NCBI GenBank assembly: GCA_963798745.1
Contig: CAWCUF010000003.1
Location: 682,001-746,000, forward strand
DNA: 64,000 nucleotides
From: Prado023 sp963798745
GTDB lineage: Bacteria > Actinomycetota > Actinomycetes > S36-B12 > CAIYMF01
Direction: 5' to 3'
Shown here: piece after piece, positions 1-8,547 of the stretch
How the letters are laid out: the number at the start of each line of letters is the position of its first letter
How positions within the stretch are numbered: position 1 is the first letter of the stretch
The notes under the pieces: model-generated
The model's database searches: none
What the model was told of the DNA's origin: nothing
The model's input: only the letters and a program-made list of their open reading frames with translations
Program-made: the position numbers and the translations under genes

Positions 1-304
1 GAGCCGGGCCGGGGGCCGGGTTGGCTGGGCGTCGGGCTGCGGAGGTGGGGGCAGTCATGGGCACTCCCTGCCGATCAGGGCGGTGGGCCGGTCCGGGGAC
101 CACTCCCCCGCCGATGGTGCCGGCGGAGGTGGCACACGGTCCCGGGCGGCGCCCAGCATCCACGTGTATCCCCGTCCCGGCCTGCGGGCACGTCCAGACG
201 CTGAGCGCGACACGCCGCGGAGCGGGCGTCCCTGCATTCCGAACGGTGACATGGTATGAAACATCCCTTCTGTCTGCCAAATCCTGTTTCGGCCTCTATC
301 GGGG
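1..304. other. Left window edge, no gene recognised
   Basis: GC-rich sequence downstream of the minus-strand gene that ends at 305. Open frames exist on both strands but none has a recognisable protein signature, a convincing ribosome binding site or a neighbour that would support it. It may hold the edge of a gene lying outside the window. Confidence 0.4.
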
Positions 305-1123
305 TTATGCGACGGACGCCGCCGGTTCCCAGCCGTGCAGCCACGAGCGCGGACCGGCTGCCCACTGCCGGGTCGTGCAGCCGATGGCAGCCTCCACGGC
401 GGCTTCGTGAAGCACCTGCGGCCCGTGGCAGGCGACCAGCTCCAGCACCCCGGACCAGTCGGTTCCGCCGAGCAGGAGCCCCGCCAGCCGACGGGCCTGC
501 CACTGCGGCAGGCCGACCCGCAGGGCGACCCACCGCCAGGGCGTCGCCGGCGATCGGCCCGCGGCACGCACGACCCGGTCGGCCATGAGCGCGATCGCAT
601 CGGCGGCCTGGGCACGCTCCCAACCGGTGTCGGCCAGCCGGTCCACCAGCGCGGGAAGCAGCCCCTGCTGCTCGACGCCCGGCCCGGCCTCCGGGCTGCA
701 TGGCGCAGCGGTGGGTTGCCAGCCGGCGGACATGAGTTGGTCGATGGACAACCACCGACCGCCTGCGCGGGGCGGGTGGGCAGATCGCGGACCCCCGGTC
801 GGGCCCACCCCCGCGAGGCCCGACCAGGGGCCGCGATCTGCTTCCCACTCTGCCCAGACGGCCCGCCGGACCGCGGTCCACACCATCCCGCCCGGGTTGT
901 CCGCACGCCGGGCTGAAGGCCGACGCAGGGCGTCCCAGGCCGCCGACCAACCCGACGAGGCTGCCTGCTCGGCCGCAGCTCCGCGCAATCCCGTCCGGCG
1001 GACCACCGGCAGGACGACCGCGGTGCGCACGTGGTCGAGCAGGGCCGTTCCAGCTGGTCCGTTCCAGCCCTGCCGCTCGACGGCATCGAGCGCGTCGCGG
1101 ACGGTCTGTGGATCGAGGTTCAT
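305..1123 (-). CDS. Hypothetical protein (272 aa), accessory region
   Basis: Protein of unknown function, starting MNLDPQTVRDAL. The ATG at 1123 was chosen because AGGAGG lies about six bases upstream (1131-1136 on this strand), although the frame stays open to 1501. The product is soluble, rich in Trp, Ala and Arg, with no signal peptide, membrane segment or motif I recognise. It is transcribed away from the TTGCCGGG repeat array at 1384-1575 and is divergent from the two unknown genes at 1655-3645, so all three may answer to the same control region. Codon use is ordinary actinobacterial high-GC. I infer an accessory, possibly mobile-element-borne, function from the lack of recognisable relatives; this is weak. 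Confidence 0.65.
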   Translation of the reverse strand: MNLDPQTVRDALDAVERQGWNGPAGTALLDHVRTAVVLPVVRRTGLRGAAAEQAASSGWSAAWDALRRPSARRADNPGGMVWTAVRRAVWAEWEADRGPWSGLAGVGPTGGPRSAHPPRAGGRWLSIDQLMSAGWQPTAAPCSPEAGPGVEQQGLLPALVDRLADTGWERAQAADAIALMADRVVRAAGRSPATPWRWVALRVGLPQWQARRLAGLLLGGTDWSGVLELVACHGPQVLHEAAVEAAIGCTTRQWAAGPRSWLHGWEPAASVA

Positions 1124-1383
1124 CGCGCATCCTCCTGCGGGATCAGGGCCAACCCAGCTCGGCGGCCCGGGCAGACGGTGCCCGGCCTGCATTGCCCGAA
1201 CAGTTGCCACGGACGCCGGGGGGCGCCTGGAGGGCCGCGGCAATTGCGGCCCAGACATCGCAGGACATGGCGCTGACCTGCATGGACACCCCGCCGATCC
1301 GGCGGCAACGACTGGTGCGCAGATCCGTGGACAGTGTCGGCCCCGTGCCCTGCACTGCGCGCGGGACCGAGCTCCAGCTGCAC

Positions 1384-1575
1384 CCGGCAATCGGGCAGCC
1401 GCCCACGGGTACCTGGTGCTGAGCCGATTGCCCGGCCATGCAGAGAACGCCGAGGTGGTTGCCGGGCAACCTCGCGAACGCCGGGGTCGTTGACCCGGCA
1501 ACGCTCTTGCACGCTGTGGTCATCGCCCGGCAAGCACCGGAAGTTGCCGGGCAACCGCCACACGTTGCCGGGCAC
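1384..1575. repeat. Array of TTGCCGGGCAA palindromes and half sites
   Basis: Two perfect 13-bp palindromes GTTGCCGGGCAAC lie at 1458-1470 and 1543-1555. Partial copies lie at about 1384 (CCCGGCAA), 1428 (TTGCCCGGCCA), 1489-1502 (GTTGACCCGGCAAC), 1526 (CCCGGCAAG) and 1564-1575 (GTTGCCGGGCAC). Several gaps between copies are 21 or 31 bp, so sites fall on similar helix faces. The array sits in the 530-bp spacer between divergent genes at 1123 and 1655. It could be a multi-site operator or an iteron-like region. A short minus-strand frame ending at 1143, just before the ribosome binding site of the 1123 gene, contains MQVSAMSCDVWAAI and might be a small gene; I did not call it. Confidence 0.7.
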
Positions 1576-1654
1576 GGCGAGTCGAGGCACGCGCGCCGCA
1601 CTGCACTCCATGACGGCCCGCACCCGCGCGGACCCCACTTCCCTGGAGGACCTG

Positions 1655-2095
1655 ATGCACCCACCCCTGACCACCGCGTCCCAGACCACGCGAACGGATC
1701 TGGCCGGGACCTGGATCGGCCTGCACACCGCTGTGGTCGAGACCCACCAGGTCGCAGATGCACTCGATGTGGCCGACCCGTCCGTCGCGAGGCCCGCTGT
1801 GCCCGCGCTCTGCGCTCAGGCTGTGGACGCGCTGACCTGGGCCCGGCCCGTGGAGCAGGCCCGCACAGCCCCGGCAGGGAGTACGCCGGCGCACCAGTCC
1901 GCCGCGGCTGGCCCGGCTGAAACCCTCCCCACCGACGAGGAGCTGGCCGAGGCGATCACCCAATCGTTGGCGCTGGCGGTGGAGGTCCTCGACAACGAGG
2001 ACGAGCCGCTGACCACCGACGAGGTGATCGCGATCAGCCAAGCGGTCACCGCGTTGTGCAACGCACGCGCCGCCCTGGGCGCAGCGATCCGATGA
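1655..2095 (+). CDS. Hypothetical protein (146 aa)
   Basis: Unknown function. The ATG at 1655 is preceded by GGAGG five bases upstream, which decides the start over earlier in-frame codons. The C-terminal half is acidic and helical (around TDEELAEAITQSLALAVEVL), followed by a second helix ending in ARAALGAAIR; no catalytic motif is visible. Its stop overlaps the start of the next gene in an ATGA, so the two are translationally coupled and probably act together. It lies directly downstream of the TTGCCGGG array and is probably controlled by it. Confidence 0.65.
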   Translation: MHPPLTTASQTTRTDLAGTWIGLHTAVVETHQVADALDVADPSVARPAVPALCAQAVDALTWARPVEQARTAPAGSTPAHQSAAAGPAETLPTDEELAEAITQSLALAVEVLDNEDEPLTTDEVIAISQAVTALCNARAALGAAIR

Positions 2096-3645
2096 GCACG
2101 GCGACCCCGCTGCGGGCGCCGGCCCAGCGAACCGCGGGTCGGACCACCTACGCGATCCTGACCGAGCGCGCGGCGCTTCGCATCGCCCGGGCACAGGCGC
2201 TCGCCAGTCGCCCGGCAAGCCAGACCCCAGCAGCCGTCACGACGCACTCCAGCGCGTGCACCGCCGCTCACCGAGACCTGGCCTGCGCGCTGGCCCACCT
2301 CGGCCGGACGCTTGGGATGCCTGGCTCGATGCCGCTGCTGGCCGCATCCGACGCCCGGTCGGTCAAGGGCCGCGCTGCGCGCCGCCGATCCGGCCCGAAC
2401 CGCGCTGGGGAAGTCGGTGCCGCCACGCTCGCCGCGCGCGAACTCGGACCGAGCCGGACGCTGCTGGCTGACCTCACGACCTACGGGCAGGCTCGGGAAT
2501 GGGAGACTCCCGCCCCGGTTGAGGGCCCTGCTGGCGACCTGGCGGGCGCTGCGCGGCTGATCCGCGCCGCAGCCGACCTCTGGGCCACCCATCACACCTC
2601 CCAGGGCACCCCACGGGGCCCGGAGGCATCCCGGATGCGGCACCCAGCGACGCTCGGGGCGGCCACCCGGCAGTGGCACGACCTGGTCTGGTTGGCCGCA
2701 GCGGCCGGGGAGGCAGTTGGTCACGCGACCTCGGGGGCGACCCCGACCGCTGCCCGGGGAGCCTCCGACAAGGCCCTGGCGGCCGACGACACGTGCGACT
2801 CCCCAAGACCGGGCGGGGCGAGCAATGCGCGCACCTTCCCGACCGTGCCGGTTCCCAGCCGAGCAGCCGCTCCGTTCGCCACCACGGAGCACTCCCTCGA
2901 CCTCACTGTCTGCCGTCCCGGCGTCCGGCGCGGGCAGGGCCCGTTGACGGAGCTGTCGGATCGAGTCGATCGCCTGCGCCACCTGGCGTGGGCGAGCGCG
3001 ACCCCACCGGGCTCAGCGGGGACGCCCGGGACGCCGGCCATCGTCCTGGCCAACCTCGCCGCGATCGGGATCGCCCTGCACGAGGCAGCCGCCGAGGCGC
3101 ACCGCCGGGTCGGCGCGTCGGTGACCGGGCACACCCGCGGTGCCCACTGGCGAGCTGCTGAGCAGGCGCAGGCTGCGCGTGCCCATTGGCGCGACGCCGC
3201 CGAGTTGATCCGCTGCCTGCGCACTCCACACCCGCCGACGCACCCGGTCCAGGTGGAGCGCCTGGACATCCACACCCTGCTCCGCAGGATTCCGGCACGC
3301 GCCACCGGCCCGCAGGCGGCGGACACGGCCTGGGCCCTGACCCGGATCTGCGCGACCTTCGGACAAGTCGCTGGGCACAACGCCCGAGGCCTGATCCAAC
3401 TCCACGAACAGGGAGACCTCCTGATGCTGGGCCGGGGCATCCCCAGGGACGCGTTGGGCCGCCGATCCGACCTGCTCGCAGCGCGCCTGAACGATCGGGT
3501 GGTGAACGCACCGACCTTGGTCGTCGACCGGTTGGCGGCGATCTATCGAGCACTCGAAGCTGCGGCCGATGAGCAGACCGGAACGCAGTCGCCAGCCGCC
3601 GATCCCGCCGGTGGAGCACCGAACGTCGCGCCACCAGCAGCATGA
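2092..3645 (+). CDS. Hypothetical protein (517 aa), coupled to upstream gene
   Basis: Large unknown protein beginning MSTATPLRAPAQ, with its ATG overlapping the stop of the preceding gene by four bases. The sequence is Ala/Arg/Thr-rich and predicted largely helical; repeated patterns such as ARAHWRDAAELIRCL and AAIYRALEAAAD suggest helical hairpins. There is no signal peptide, transmembrane stretch, nucleotide-binding or nuclease motif. The product is probably cytoplasmic. Such long, low-complexity-like helical proteins of unknown role are frequent on actinobacterial integrative elements, which is the only hint about its context. I see no frameshift. Confidence 0.6.
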   Translation: MSTATPLRAPAQRTAGRTTYAILTERAALRIARAQALASRPASQTPAAVTTHSSACTAAHRDLACALAHLGRTLGMPGSMPLLAASDARSVKGRAARRRSGPNRAGEVGAATLAARELGPSRTLLADLTTYGQAREWETPAPVEGPAGDLAGAARLIRAAADLWATHHTSQGTPRGPEASRMRHPATLGAATRQWHDLVWLAAAAGEAVGHATSGATPTAARGASDKALAADDTCDSPRPGGASNARTFPTVPVPSRAAAPFATTEHSLDLTVCRPGVRRGQGPLTELSDRVDRLRHLAWASATPPGSAGTPGTPAIVLANLAAIGIALHEAAAEAHRRVGASVTGHTRGAHWRAAEQAQAARAHWRDAAELIRCLRTPHPPTHPVQVERLDIHTLLRRIPARATGPQAADTAWALTRICATFGQVAGHNARGLIQLHEQGDLLMLGRGIPRDALGRRSDLLAARLNDRVVNAPTLVVDRLAAIYRALEAAADEQTGTQSPAADPAGGAPNVAPPAA

Positions 3646-3801
3646 CGGCGCGGGGATCAACGGACGGAGTAGACGATGAGCGCGCACCTCCCCGAGAGCT
3701 CCTCCTGCCGCTGGCGTTCCAGCACCTCCAGGCCGAGCATGTCCCGGCACGCGGAAGGTCTTGCCGGAGCCCTCGGCGATCACCTGACGCAACCGGGGTA
3801 A

Positions 3802-3948
3802 TCACACAGGACTTCGGTGCAGGTCCTCGTCGCCCCACCAGGGGCTGCCCCGGGTGTAGGTGCCACCGGGAGGCGGGTCCAGGTCGGGCAGCCCGGCGGC
3901 ACCCGGTAGGAGCACGACACCAGCCAGGACGCCAGCAGCCACGTTCAT
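3802..3948 (-). CDS. Possible small membrane or exported protein (48 aa)
   Basis: A short minus-strand frame from ATG 3948 encodes a hydrophobic N-terminus (NVAAGVLAGVVLLPGAAG) followed by a Pro/Gly-rich polar tail containing GGTYTRGSPWWGDED. This resembles a small protein with a signal peptide or single membrane helix. No clear ribosome binding site precedes it, and a GTG at 3996 is an alternative start. The surrounding 3646-4040 interval holds nothing else I can support. Confidence 0.3.
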   Translation of the reverse strand: MNVAAGVLAGVVLLPGAAGLPDLDPPPGGTYTRGSPWWGDEDLHRSPV

Positions 3949-4040
3949 CGCGCGGTACGCGCGGAGGGTGGCCGCCGCCCGGCCACCCGGTCCCACGAAT
4001 CGTCGGATCCGGACAATGCTTGGCCTGAAACGACCGCCAG

Positions 4041-4078
4041 GTGTCCGAATCGGACCACGACGTGTCCGAATCGGACCA
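4041..4078. promoter_or_regulatory. Two tandem GTCCGAATCGGAC palindromes
   Basis: The 17-mer GTGTCCGAATCGGACCA occurs at 4041-4057 and again at 4062-4078, exactly 21 bp apart (two helical turns). Each contains a perfect 13-bp palindrome with six-base arms. A degenerate third copy (GTCGGATCCGGAC) lies near 4002-4014. They end 37 bp before the start codon at 4116, a position suited to a repressor operator. No obvious cognate regulator gene is adjacent. Confidence 0.6.
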
Positions 4079-4115
4079 GCTGCCCGGACGGAGCAATGAG
4101 CACTACATTCCGGCC

Positions 4116-4682
4116 ATGACCGACAGCCCGATCGATGAGCACCTGGCCCGGTTCGACGACGCGCAGCGCAGCGCCCTGACGGCCACCTGCCGGGTCATCC
4201 GCACTGCGTTGCCCGGCGCCGCCGAGACCATCTCCTACGGCATGCCGACCTTCAAGATCGGCGGCGTGGCGGTGGTCGGCCTCGACGGGTTCACCAAGCA
4301 CAACAGTCTCTTCCCGTACAGCGGCGCGGTGGTGGCGGCGATCCACTCCGAGCTGCCGGAGCTGACCACGTCCAAGGGCACCATCCAGTTCGCCCGCGAC
4401 CGACCGTTCCCCGCACCGCTGCTCAAGCGGATGCTGGCCGTGCGCATCGGCGAGATCAATGCGAGCTACCCGAAGCGCTCCGGAGAGGCCAAGGAGTTCT
4501 ACGCCAACGGTCGGCTGAAGTCCTCGGGGAGGATCCGAGCAGGCCAGATGCACGGCGCATGGGAGTTCTACCGGACCGACGGGTCGCTGCTGCGCTCGGG
4601 GTCCTTCGACCAGGGCAGGCGGACAGGCACCTGGACCACCTATGACCGCAGCGGCGCCGCGCACAAGGTCACAGGCTTCTGA
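4116..4682 (+). CDS. DUF1801-domain protein with C-terminal MORN-like repeats (188 aa)
   Basis: The N-terminal 115 residues match the DUF1801 fold (YdhG type): a helical start (IDEHLARFDDAQRSAL), then the family's conserved stretch AAETISYGMPTFKI, KHNSLFPYSGAVV, and a basic end around PLLKRMLAVRI. DUF1801 proteins are small soluble proteins; some Bacillus members have been linked to iron handling, but the role is generally unproven. The tail (about 125-188) has repeats like KEFYANGRLKSSGRI and WEFYRTDGSLLRSGSF that resemble MORN/YwqK-type toxin-antitoxin-associated repeats; this fusion is unusual. The ATG at 4116 was preferred because family members start close to it. The tandem palindromes at 4041-4078 are likely its control site. 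Confidence 0.75.
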   Translation: MTDSPIDEHLARFDDAQRSALTATCRVIRTALPGAAETISYGMPTFKIGGVAVVGLDGFTKHNSLFPYSGAVVAAIHSELPELTTSKGTIQFARDRPFPAPLLKRMLAVRIGEINASYPKRSGEAKEFYANGRLKSSGRIRAGQMHGAWEFYRTDGSLLRSGSFDQGRRTGTWTTYDRSGAAHKVTGF

Positions 4683-4767
4683 GCGCGGCGACCGCTGCCC
4701 GGGTCCGGCACGCCGCACGGGTACCCCCACACTGAATCCGGTCTCCCGGCAGGCGAATACTCCAGGC

Positions 4768-6102
4768 ATGACCACGATCACCCCGCAGGGCTTCTGGCAC
4801 ACCACCACCCCGTACACGCCGAGCGCTCCCCTGGCCGGCGACCTCGACGTGGACGTGGCAATCGTCGGCGGCGGCTTCACCGGGCTGTCGACGGCGCACT
4901 TCCTGCACCGGGCCGACCCGACGCAGTCGATCGCCCTCCTCGAGGCGCAGTGGATCGGCTACGGCGCCAGTGGACGCAACGCCGGGTTCAACATGACCAA
5001 GATCGGGATGACCCACTCGATCACCGCGCTGAGGTTCGGCAAGGACAAGGCGCGCGCCGCCCACCTGTATGCCGACCGGGCGGTGACGCTGCTCCAGGAG
5101 CTGGTCACCGAGCTCGACCTGGACTGCGACTACGAGCACCCCGGGTTCCTGTGGGTCGCGACGTCGCGGAAGCACTCCGATCGGCTGCTCAAGGAGATTG
5201 CCCTGGTGCACCGCCTGGGCATCACCGGCATCCACCTGATCGACCACGACGAGCTGCGCGCTCGGGTGGACAGCCCCACCTACGTCGGCCCGGCGTGGTG
5301 GGAGCCCAACAGCGGGCTGGTGAACCCGGCCAAGCTGTCGTGGGCGTGGCGCGAGGTGGTGACCCGCGAGGGTGCCGCGATCTACGAGGGCACCCCGGTC
5401 AGCGGGATCGACCGGCACCCCAACACCGGCCGCGTGATCCTCACGACACCAGGCGGGCGGGTCCGAGCCCGCAAGGTGGTCCTGGCCACCAACGCCTGGT
5501 CGCACGAGTTCCCCGAGCTGGCGGGCAAGCAAGTACCGGTCTGGACCTACATCGTGCTCACCGAACCACTGACCGACGCGCAGTTGGAGACCATCGGCTG
5601 GCGCGGCCGTGAAGGTGTGGAGGACTCCCGCAACCTCGTGCACTACTACCGGCTCACCCCGGACAACCGGCTGCTGATCGGCGGGCGCGACGTGAAGCTC
5701 GGCGACGGCGTCACGATGGGTTTCGACGCCGACGAGGCTGTCTGGGCCGCGCTGCGCGAGGACGTGCGGCGGATGTTCCCCGGCCTGGCCGACGTGGCGT
5801 TCAGCCACGCGTGGGGTGGGGCGGTCTCGGCGACGCTGGACATGTTCCCGGCCATCGGCTACCTCGGCGGCAGGGACGTGATCTACTCGTTCGGCTGTGT
5901 CGGGCACGGGGTGTCGACGACCCACCTCAACGGCCAGACCATCGTCGACCTGCTACTCGAGCGCGAGAGCGAGTTGACCGACACGTTCTTCGTCAACCGC
6001 CGGCTGGTGCCGTTCCCGCCCGCCGGGCTCTCGCACCTTACGGCCGAGAAGATCGCGGCGTACATGCGCTGGGAGGATCACCGCCTAGACGCGCACACCT
6101 GA
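4768..6102 (+). CDS. FAD-dependent oxidoreductase, DAO family (444 aa)
   Basis: Amine or amino-acid oxidising flavoenzyme of the DAO superfamily, close to gamma-glutamylputrescine oxidase (PuuB) in layout. The dinucleotide-binding motif VAIVGGGFTGLSTA lies at about residues 30-43, followed by the PuuB-like stretch GYGASGRNAGFN near 69-80, a substrate domain, and the closing FAD contacts in the segment GCVGHGVSTTHLNGQ near 395. It is cytoplasmic, with no signal peptide. The start at 4768 places the flavin motif at the usual distance from the N-terminus. The neighbouring unrelated genes give no pathway, so the substrate is unassigned; a putrescine or other amine derivative is possible. Confidence 0.85.
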   Translation: MTTITPQGFWHTTTPYTPSAPLAGDLDVDVAIVGGGFTGLSTAHFLHRADPTQSIALLEAQWIGYGASGRNAGFNMTKIGMTHSITALRFGKDKARAAHLYADRAVTLLQELVTELDLDCDYEHPGFLWVATSRKHSDRLLKEIALVHRLGITGIHLIDHDELRARVDSPTYVGPAWWEPNSGLVNPAKLSWAWREVVTREGAAIYEGTPVSGIDRHPNTGRVILTTPGGRVRARKVVLATNAWSHEFPELAGKQVPVWTYIVLTEPLTDAQLETIGWRGREGVEDSRNLVHYYRLTPDNRLLIGGRDVKLGDGVTMGFDADEAVWAALREDVRRMFPGLADVAFSHAWGGAVSATLDMFPAIGYLGGRDVIYSFGCVGHGVSTTHLNGQTIVDLLLERESELTDTFFVNRRLVPFPPAGLSHLTAEKIAAYMRWEDHRLDAHT

Positions 6103-6109
6103 CGCGACC

Positions 6110-6278
6110 GTCGCCCCTCCCCCTCCGCCACGGCTCCGCCCCCCGCAGCCACCCCGCGCCGCCCCCGCGCCGCCCCCGCGCCGCAGCCGCCCCCGCCCCG
6201 CTCCGCCGCCTCCGCAGCCACCCCGCGCCGCCGCCTCCCGCAGCCAGCCCGCGCCGCGCCCCCGCACCCACCCCCGCC
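6110..6278. repeat. C-rich low-complexity tract on plus strand
   Basis: About 170 bp composed almost only of C and G with repeated units such as CGCAGCCACCCCGCGCCGCC and CCGCGCCGCCCC. It follows the stop of the oxidoreductase gene at once. The pattern suggests expansion by slippage rather than coding. It may form strong secondary structure and act as a transcription barrier. Confidence 0.6.
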
Positions 6279-6360
6279 GGATCGATCCAAGTCTGAGCGG
6301 CCTGTCACTGGATCGATCCAAGTCTGAGGTGGTTCAACCCGCGCGATCTTGGATCGATTC
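6279..6360. repeat. GGATCGATCCAAGTCTGAG repeats, two direct and one inverted
   Basis: The 19-mer GGATCGATCCAAGTCTGAG is perfect at 6279-6297 and 6310-6328 (31-bp period). The core ATCGATCCAAG returns inverted at about 6348-6358. The second direct and the inverted copy can pair as a hairpin with a loop containing GGTTCAACC. It lies between the C-rich tract and the 3' end of the minus-strand gene at 6423, so it may be a bidirectional terminator or a small interspersed repeat. Confidence 0.65.
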
Positions 6361-6422
6361 GGCGTGGGAGGGCGAGGAGGGGGCGACCGCGAAGGGCGGG
6401 CCGGGGCAGGCCGGCCCGCGGG

Positions 6423-6902
6423 CTACCCGACGCGGTGCAGCAGGAACGGCGTGCCGCCCGGCGGCGCCAGCGGGATGCCGAACGTGAGGCCGAGCAGCGT
6501 CCCGGCCCCGAACGCCCTGAACTCGTCGGTGACCCGGGTCCACGGGAACGGCGCATCGGCCGGGTAGCTCACAACCAGCGCCGGGCGGCCGTCCACCTGC
6601 GAGGCGGCCAGCCGAGCGGTCATCGCGACCGAGTCCGACACGGCCCCGCGCCGCCGCACCCGGTTGGCGCCCACCAGGACACCGTCGCCGTCCTCGTCCG
6701 CATCGAAGCGCTTGCCGCACCAGCCGGGCATCCGACCCACGCGCATCGTCGTCGGACCAACCGCGCGCAGCCAGTACGGCCCGACGAAGTCAGCCTCGTG
6801 CACGCCCACGAGCTCAGCCAGCTCCGGGTCAGGGGCGGCGCGGAACGCGGTGCGCAAGGCGCCCATGGACCCGAGGTCCACCCCACCAGGGTCGAGGCTC
6901 AT
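6423..6902 (-). CDS. Hypothetical protein (159 aa)
   Basis: Soluble protein of unknown function starting MSLDPGGVDLG. It contains ELVGVHEADFVGPYWLRAVGPT and a Trp/Cys-containing turn GWCGKRFDADEDGDG, ending in GTLLGLTFGIPLAPPGGTPF. The beta-rich pattern with conserved-looking Gly/Trp residues suggests a small barrel fold, but I do not recognise the family. The ATG at 6902 is used; a GTG/ATG a few codons upstream is possible. It is separated by about 160 bp from the PLP lyase on the same strand, so cotranscription is possible but not shown. Confidence 0.6.
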   Translation of the reverse strand: MSLDPGGVDLGSMGALRTAFRAAPDPELAELVGVHEADFVGPYWLRAVGPTTMRVGRMPGWCGKRFDADEDGDGVLVGANRVRRRGAVSDSVAMTARLAASQVDGRPALVVSYPADAPFPWTRVTDEFRAFGAGTLLGLTFGIPLAPPGGTPFLLHRVG

Positions 6903-7062
6903 CTGCTGCCCCTGCACGACCGCGCGCGACCAGGGTCGAGGCTCTTCGCCGGCGCGGCAACAACCAGGCAGGGCCGGAACCGACGATCACCGCCGATGCC
7001 CACCCGCCCTCGACCAGCTCCGGCCCGCACGCCGAGAACTTCGACTGCCAGCATCCGGACGC

Positions 7063-8547
7063 TCACCGGCTCGAGGGCCGCAGCACTCCGCCGAGCACCT
7101 CGACCAACAAGCGCTCGACCAGCGGCTTGGGTGCGGCGTCGATGATCGCGTTGAGCAGGGCGCGCCGCTCGGGCAACGCGTCGCTGTCCAGCGAGATCCC
7201 GGCCACCTGCAGGACCGCACCCATCTCGTCGGGCGACAGCGCGTCGACGTCCAGCGACTGCGCCAACGCGAGCAGACCCGGGTCGATCTCGACCCGGCCG
7301 AGCGCACGCGCGGACTCCACCGACGCGGCCAGATCCTCGAGGAACTGCTCCACCTGCGGGGCGTGCACGGCCATCACGCACATGTGGGCCGTCGGCGGAC
7401 CGCCGTGCCCCGGCTGCGCCCCGAGCAGCCAGCCGCGCACTGCCATCTCGTCGATCACCACCCGGATGTCGGGGTCGTCGGGCCCACCGTCGTCGGTGAA
7501 CGCGTACATCGTGGACTCGGTCGTCCCGACCGGATGGATCCCCGGGATCTCGGCGATCCCGGCCAGGATCTCCTGGGTGACCCGCCACGCCGTCAGCGCC
7601 AGCTCGCGGTACCCCGCACGGCCGATCTTGTGCACGTAGGCCCACGCGATCGCCGGTGCGCCGCCGCCGCGGGTGCTCAGCAGCGTCGGGTTCACCACGG
7701 GATAGCCGGCCCAGTCCGCGGTCACGAACCACGTGAGCCTGCGCAGCTCGATGTCGCCGAACAACAGCACCGAGACGCCCTTGGGCGTGTAGGCGTACTT
7801 GTGCAGGTCGACCGACACGCTGGTGACACCGGGGATCATCAGGCCGATCGGCGGCAGGCCCTCGGCCTCCCGGATGAACGGCACGGTCCAGCCGCCGATG
7901 CAGGCATCGACATGGCAGAGGATGTCCCGCTCGGCGGCCAGGGCAGCGACCTCCTCAAGTGGGTCGATCACGCCGTGCGCGTACGACGGCGCGGAGACCA
8001 CGACCAGCGCCGTGCGCTCATCCATGGCGGCCTCGATCGCGGCCACGTCGGCCTTGAAGGTGACCGGATCCACGGGTACCCGGATCACCTCAACGTCGAA
8101 CAAGTGCGCGGCCTTGAGGAACGCCGGATGGACGGTGTCGGGCAGGATCGCGGTCGGGTGCCCGTGCGGGTCGTTGCGCGTGGCCCGCCACCGCTCGCGG
8201 GCGGCGAGCACTGCCAGCTCGCACGATTCGGTCCCCCCGCTGGTCATGGTCCCGACCTCGTCGGGGCTGCCCGAGCCGAGCAGGCTCAACGCAGCCGCGA
8301 CCAGGTCGTTCTCCACCGCAGCGAAGCTCGGGAAGGCGGTCGGGTCCAGGCCGTTGACATGCTGGGAGATCGCGAACGCCCGCACGCCGAACTCCTCGAG
8401 CTCGTCGATCCCGGAGTCATACACGTACGAGGTGGTGCGCCCACCCTTGGTCGGCACGTCGAGTTCGCGCAGGGCGGCCAACGTGCCGAGTATCTGCTCA
8501 TCGGGGATGCCCTGGTCGGGGAATGCGGGGGGCAGCGAGGGGCTCAT
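7063..8547 (-). CDS. PLP-dependent lyase/decarboxylase, sphingosine-1-phosphate-lyase-like (494 aa)
   Basis: Group II pyridoxal-phosphate enzyme. Visible features are the phosphate-binding GTMTSGGTES at 99-108, the cofactor Asp in CHVDACIGG at about 211-219, and the Schiff-base lysine K250 in DLHKYAYTPKG. The HKY-x-PKG layout is that of sphingosine-1-phosphate lyase and related aldehyde-forming lyases rather than glutamate decarboxylase. There is no membrane anchor, so it is cytosolic. A roughly 100-residue C-terminal extension after the small domain is unlike the shortest members. Its start overlaps the stop of the MFS gene (ATGA), so both are one operon; the transporter probably imports or exports a compound related to the lyase substrate, which I cannot identify. 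Confidence 0.85.
   Translation of the reverse strand: MSPSLPPAFPDQGIPDEQILGTLAALRELDVPTKGGRTTSYVYDSGIDELEEFGVRAFAISQHVNGLDPTAFPSFAAVENDLVAAALSLLGSGSPDEVGTMTSGGTESCELAVLAARERWRATRNDPHGHPTAILPDTVHPAFLKAAHLFDVEVIRVPVDPVTFKADVAAIEAAMDERTALVVVSAPSYAHGVIDPLEEVAALAAERDILCHVDACIGGWTVPFIREAEGLPPIGLMIPGVTSVSVDLHKYAYTPKGVSVLLFGDIELRRLTWFVTADWAGYPVVNPTLLSTRGGGAPAIAWAYVHKIGRAGYRELALTAWRVTQEILAGIAEIPGIHPVGTTESTMYAFTDDGGPDDPDIRVVIDEMAVRGWLLGAQPGHGGPPTAHMCVMAVHAPQVEQFLEDLAASVESARALGRVEIDPGLLALAQSLDVDALSPDEMGAVLQVAGISLDSDALPERRALLNAIIDAAPKPLVERLLVEVLGGVLRPSSR

Noticed and set aside
6310..6360. tRNA-like GGTTCAACC in the repeat loop
   Set aside because: No acceptor stem or cloverleaf can be drawn around it.
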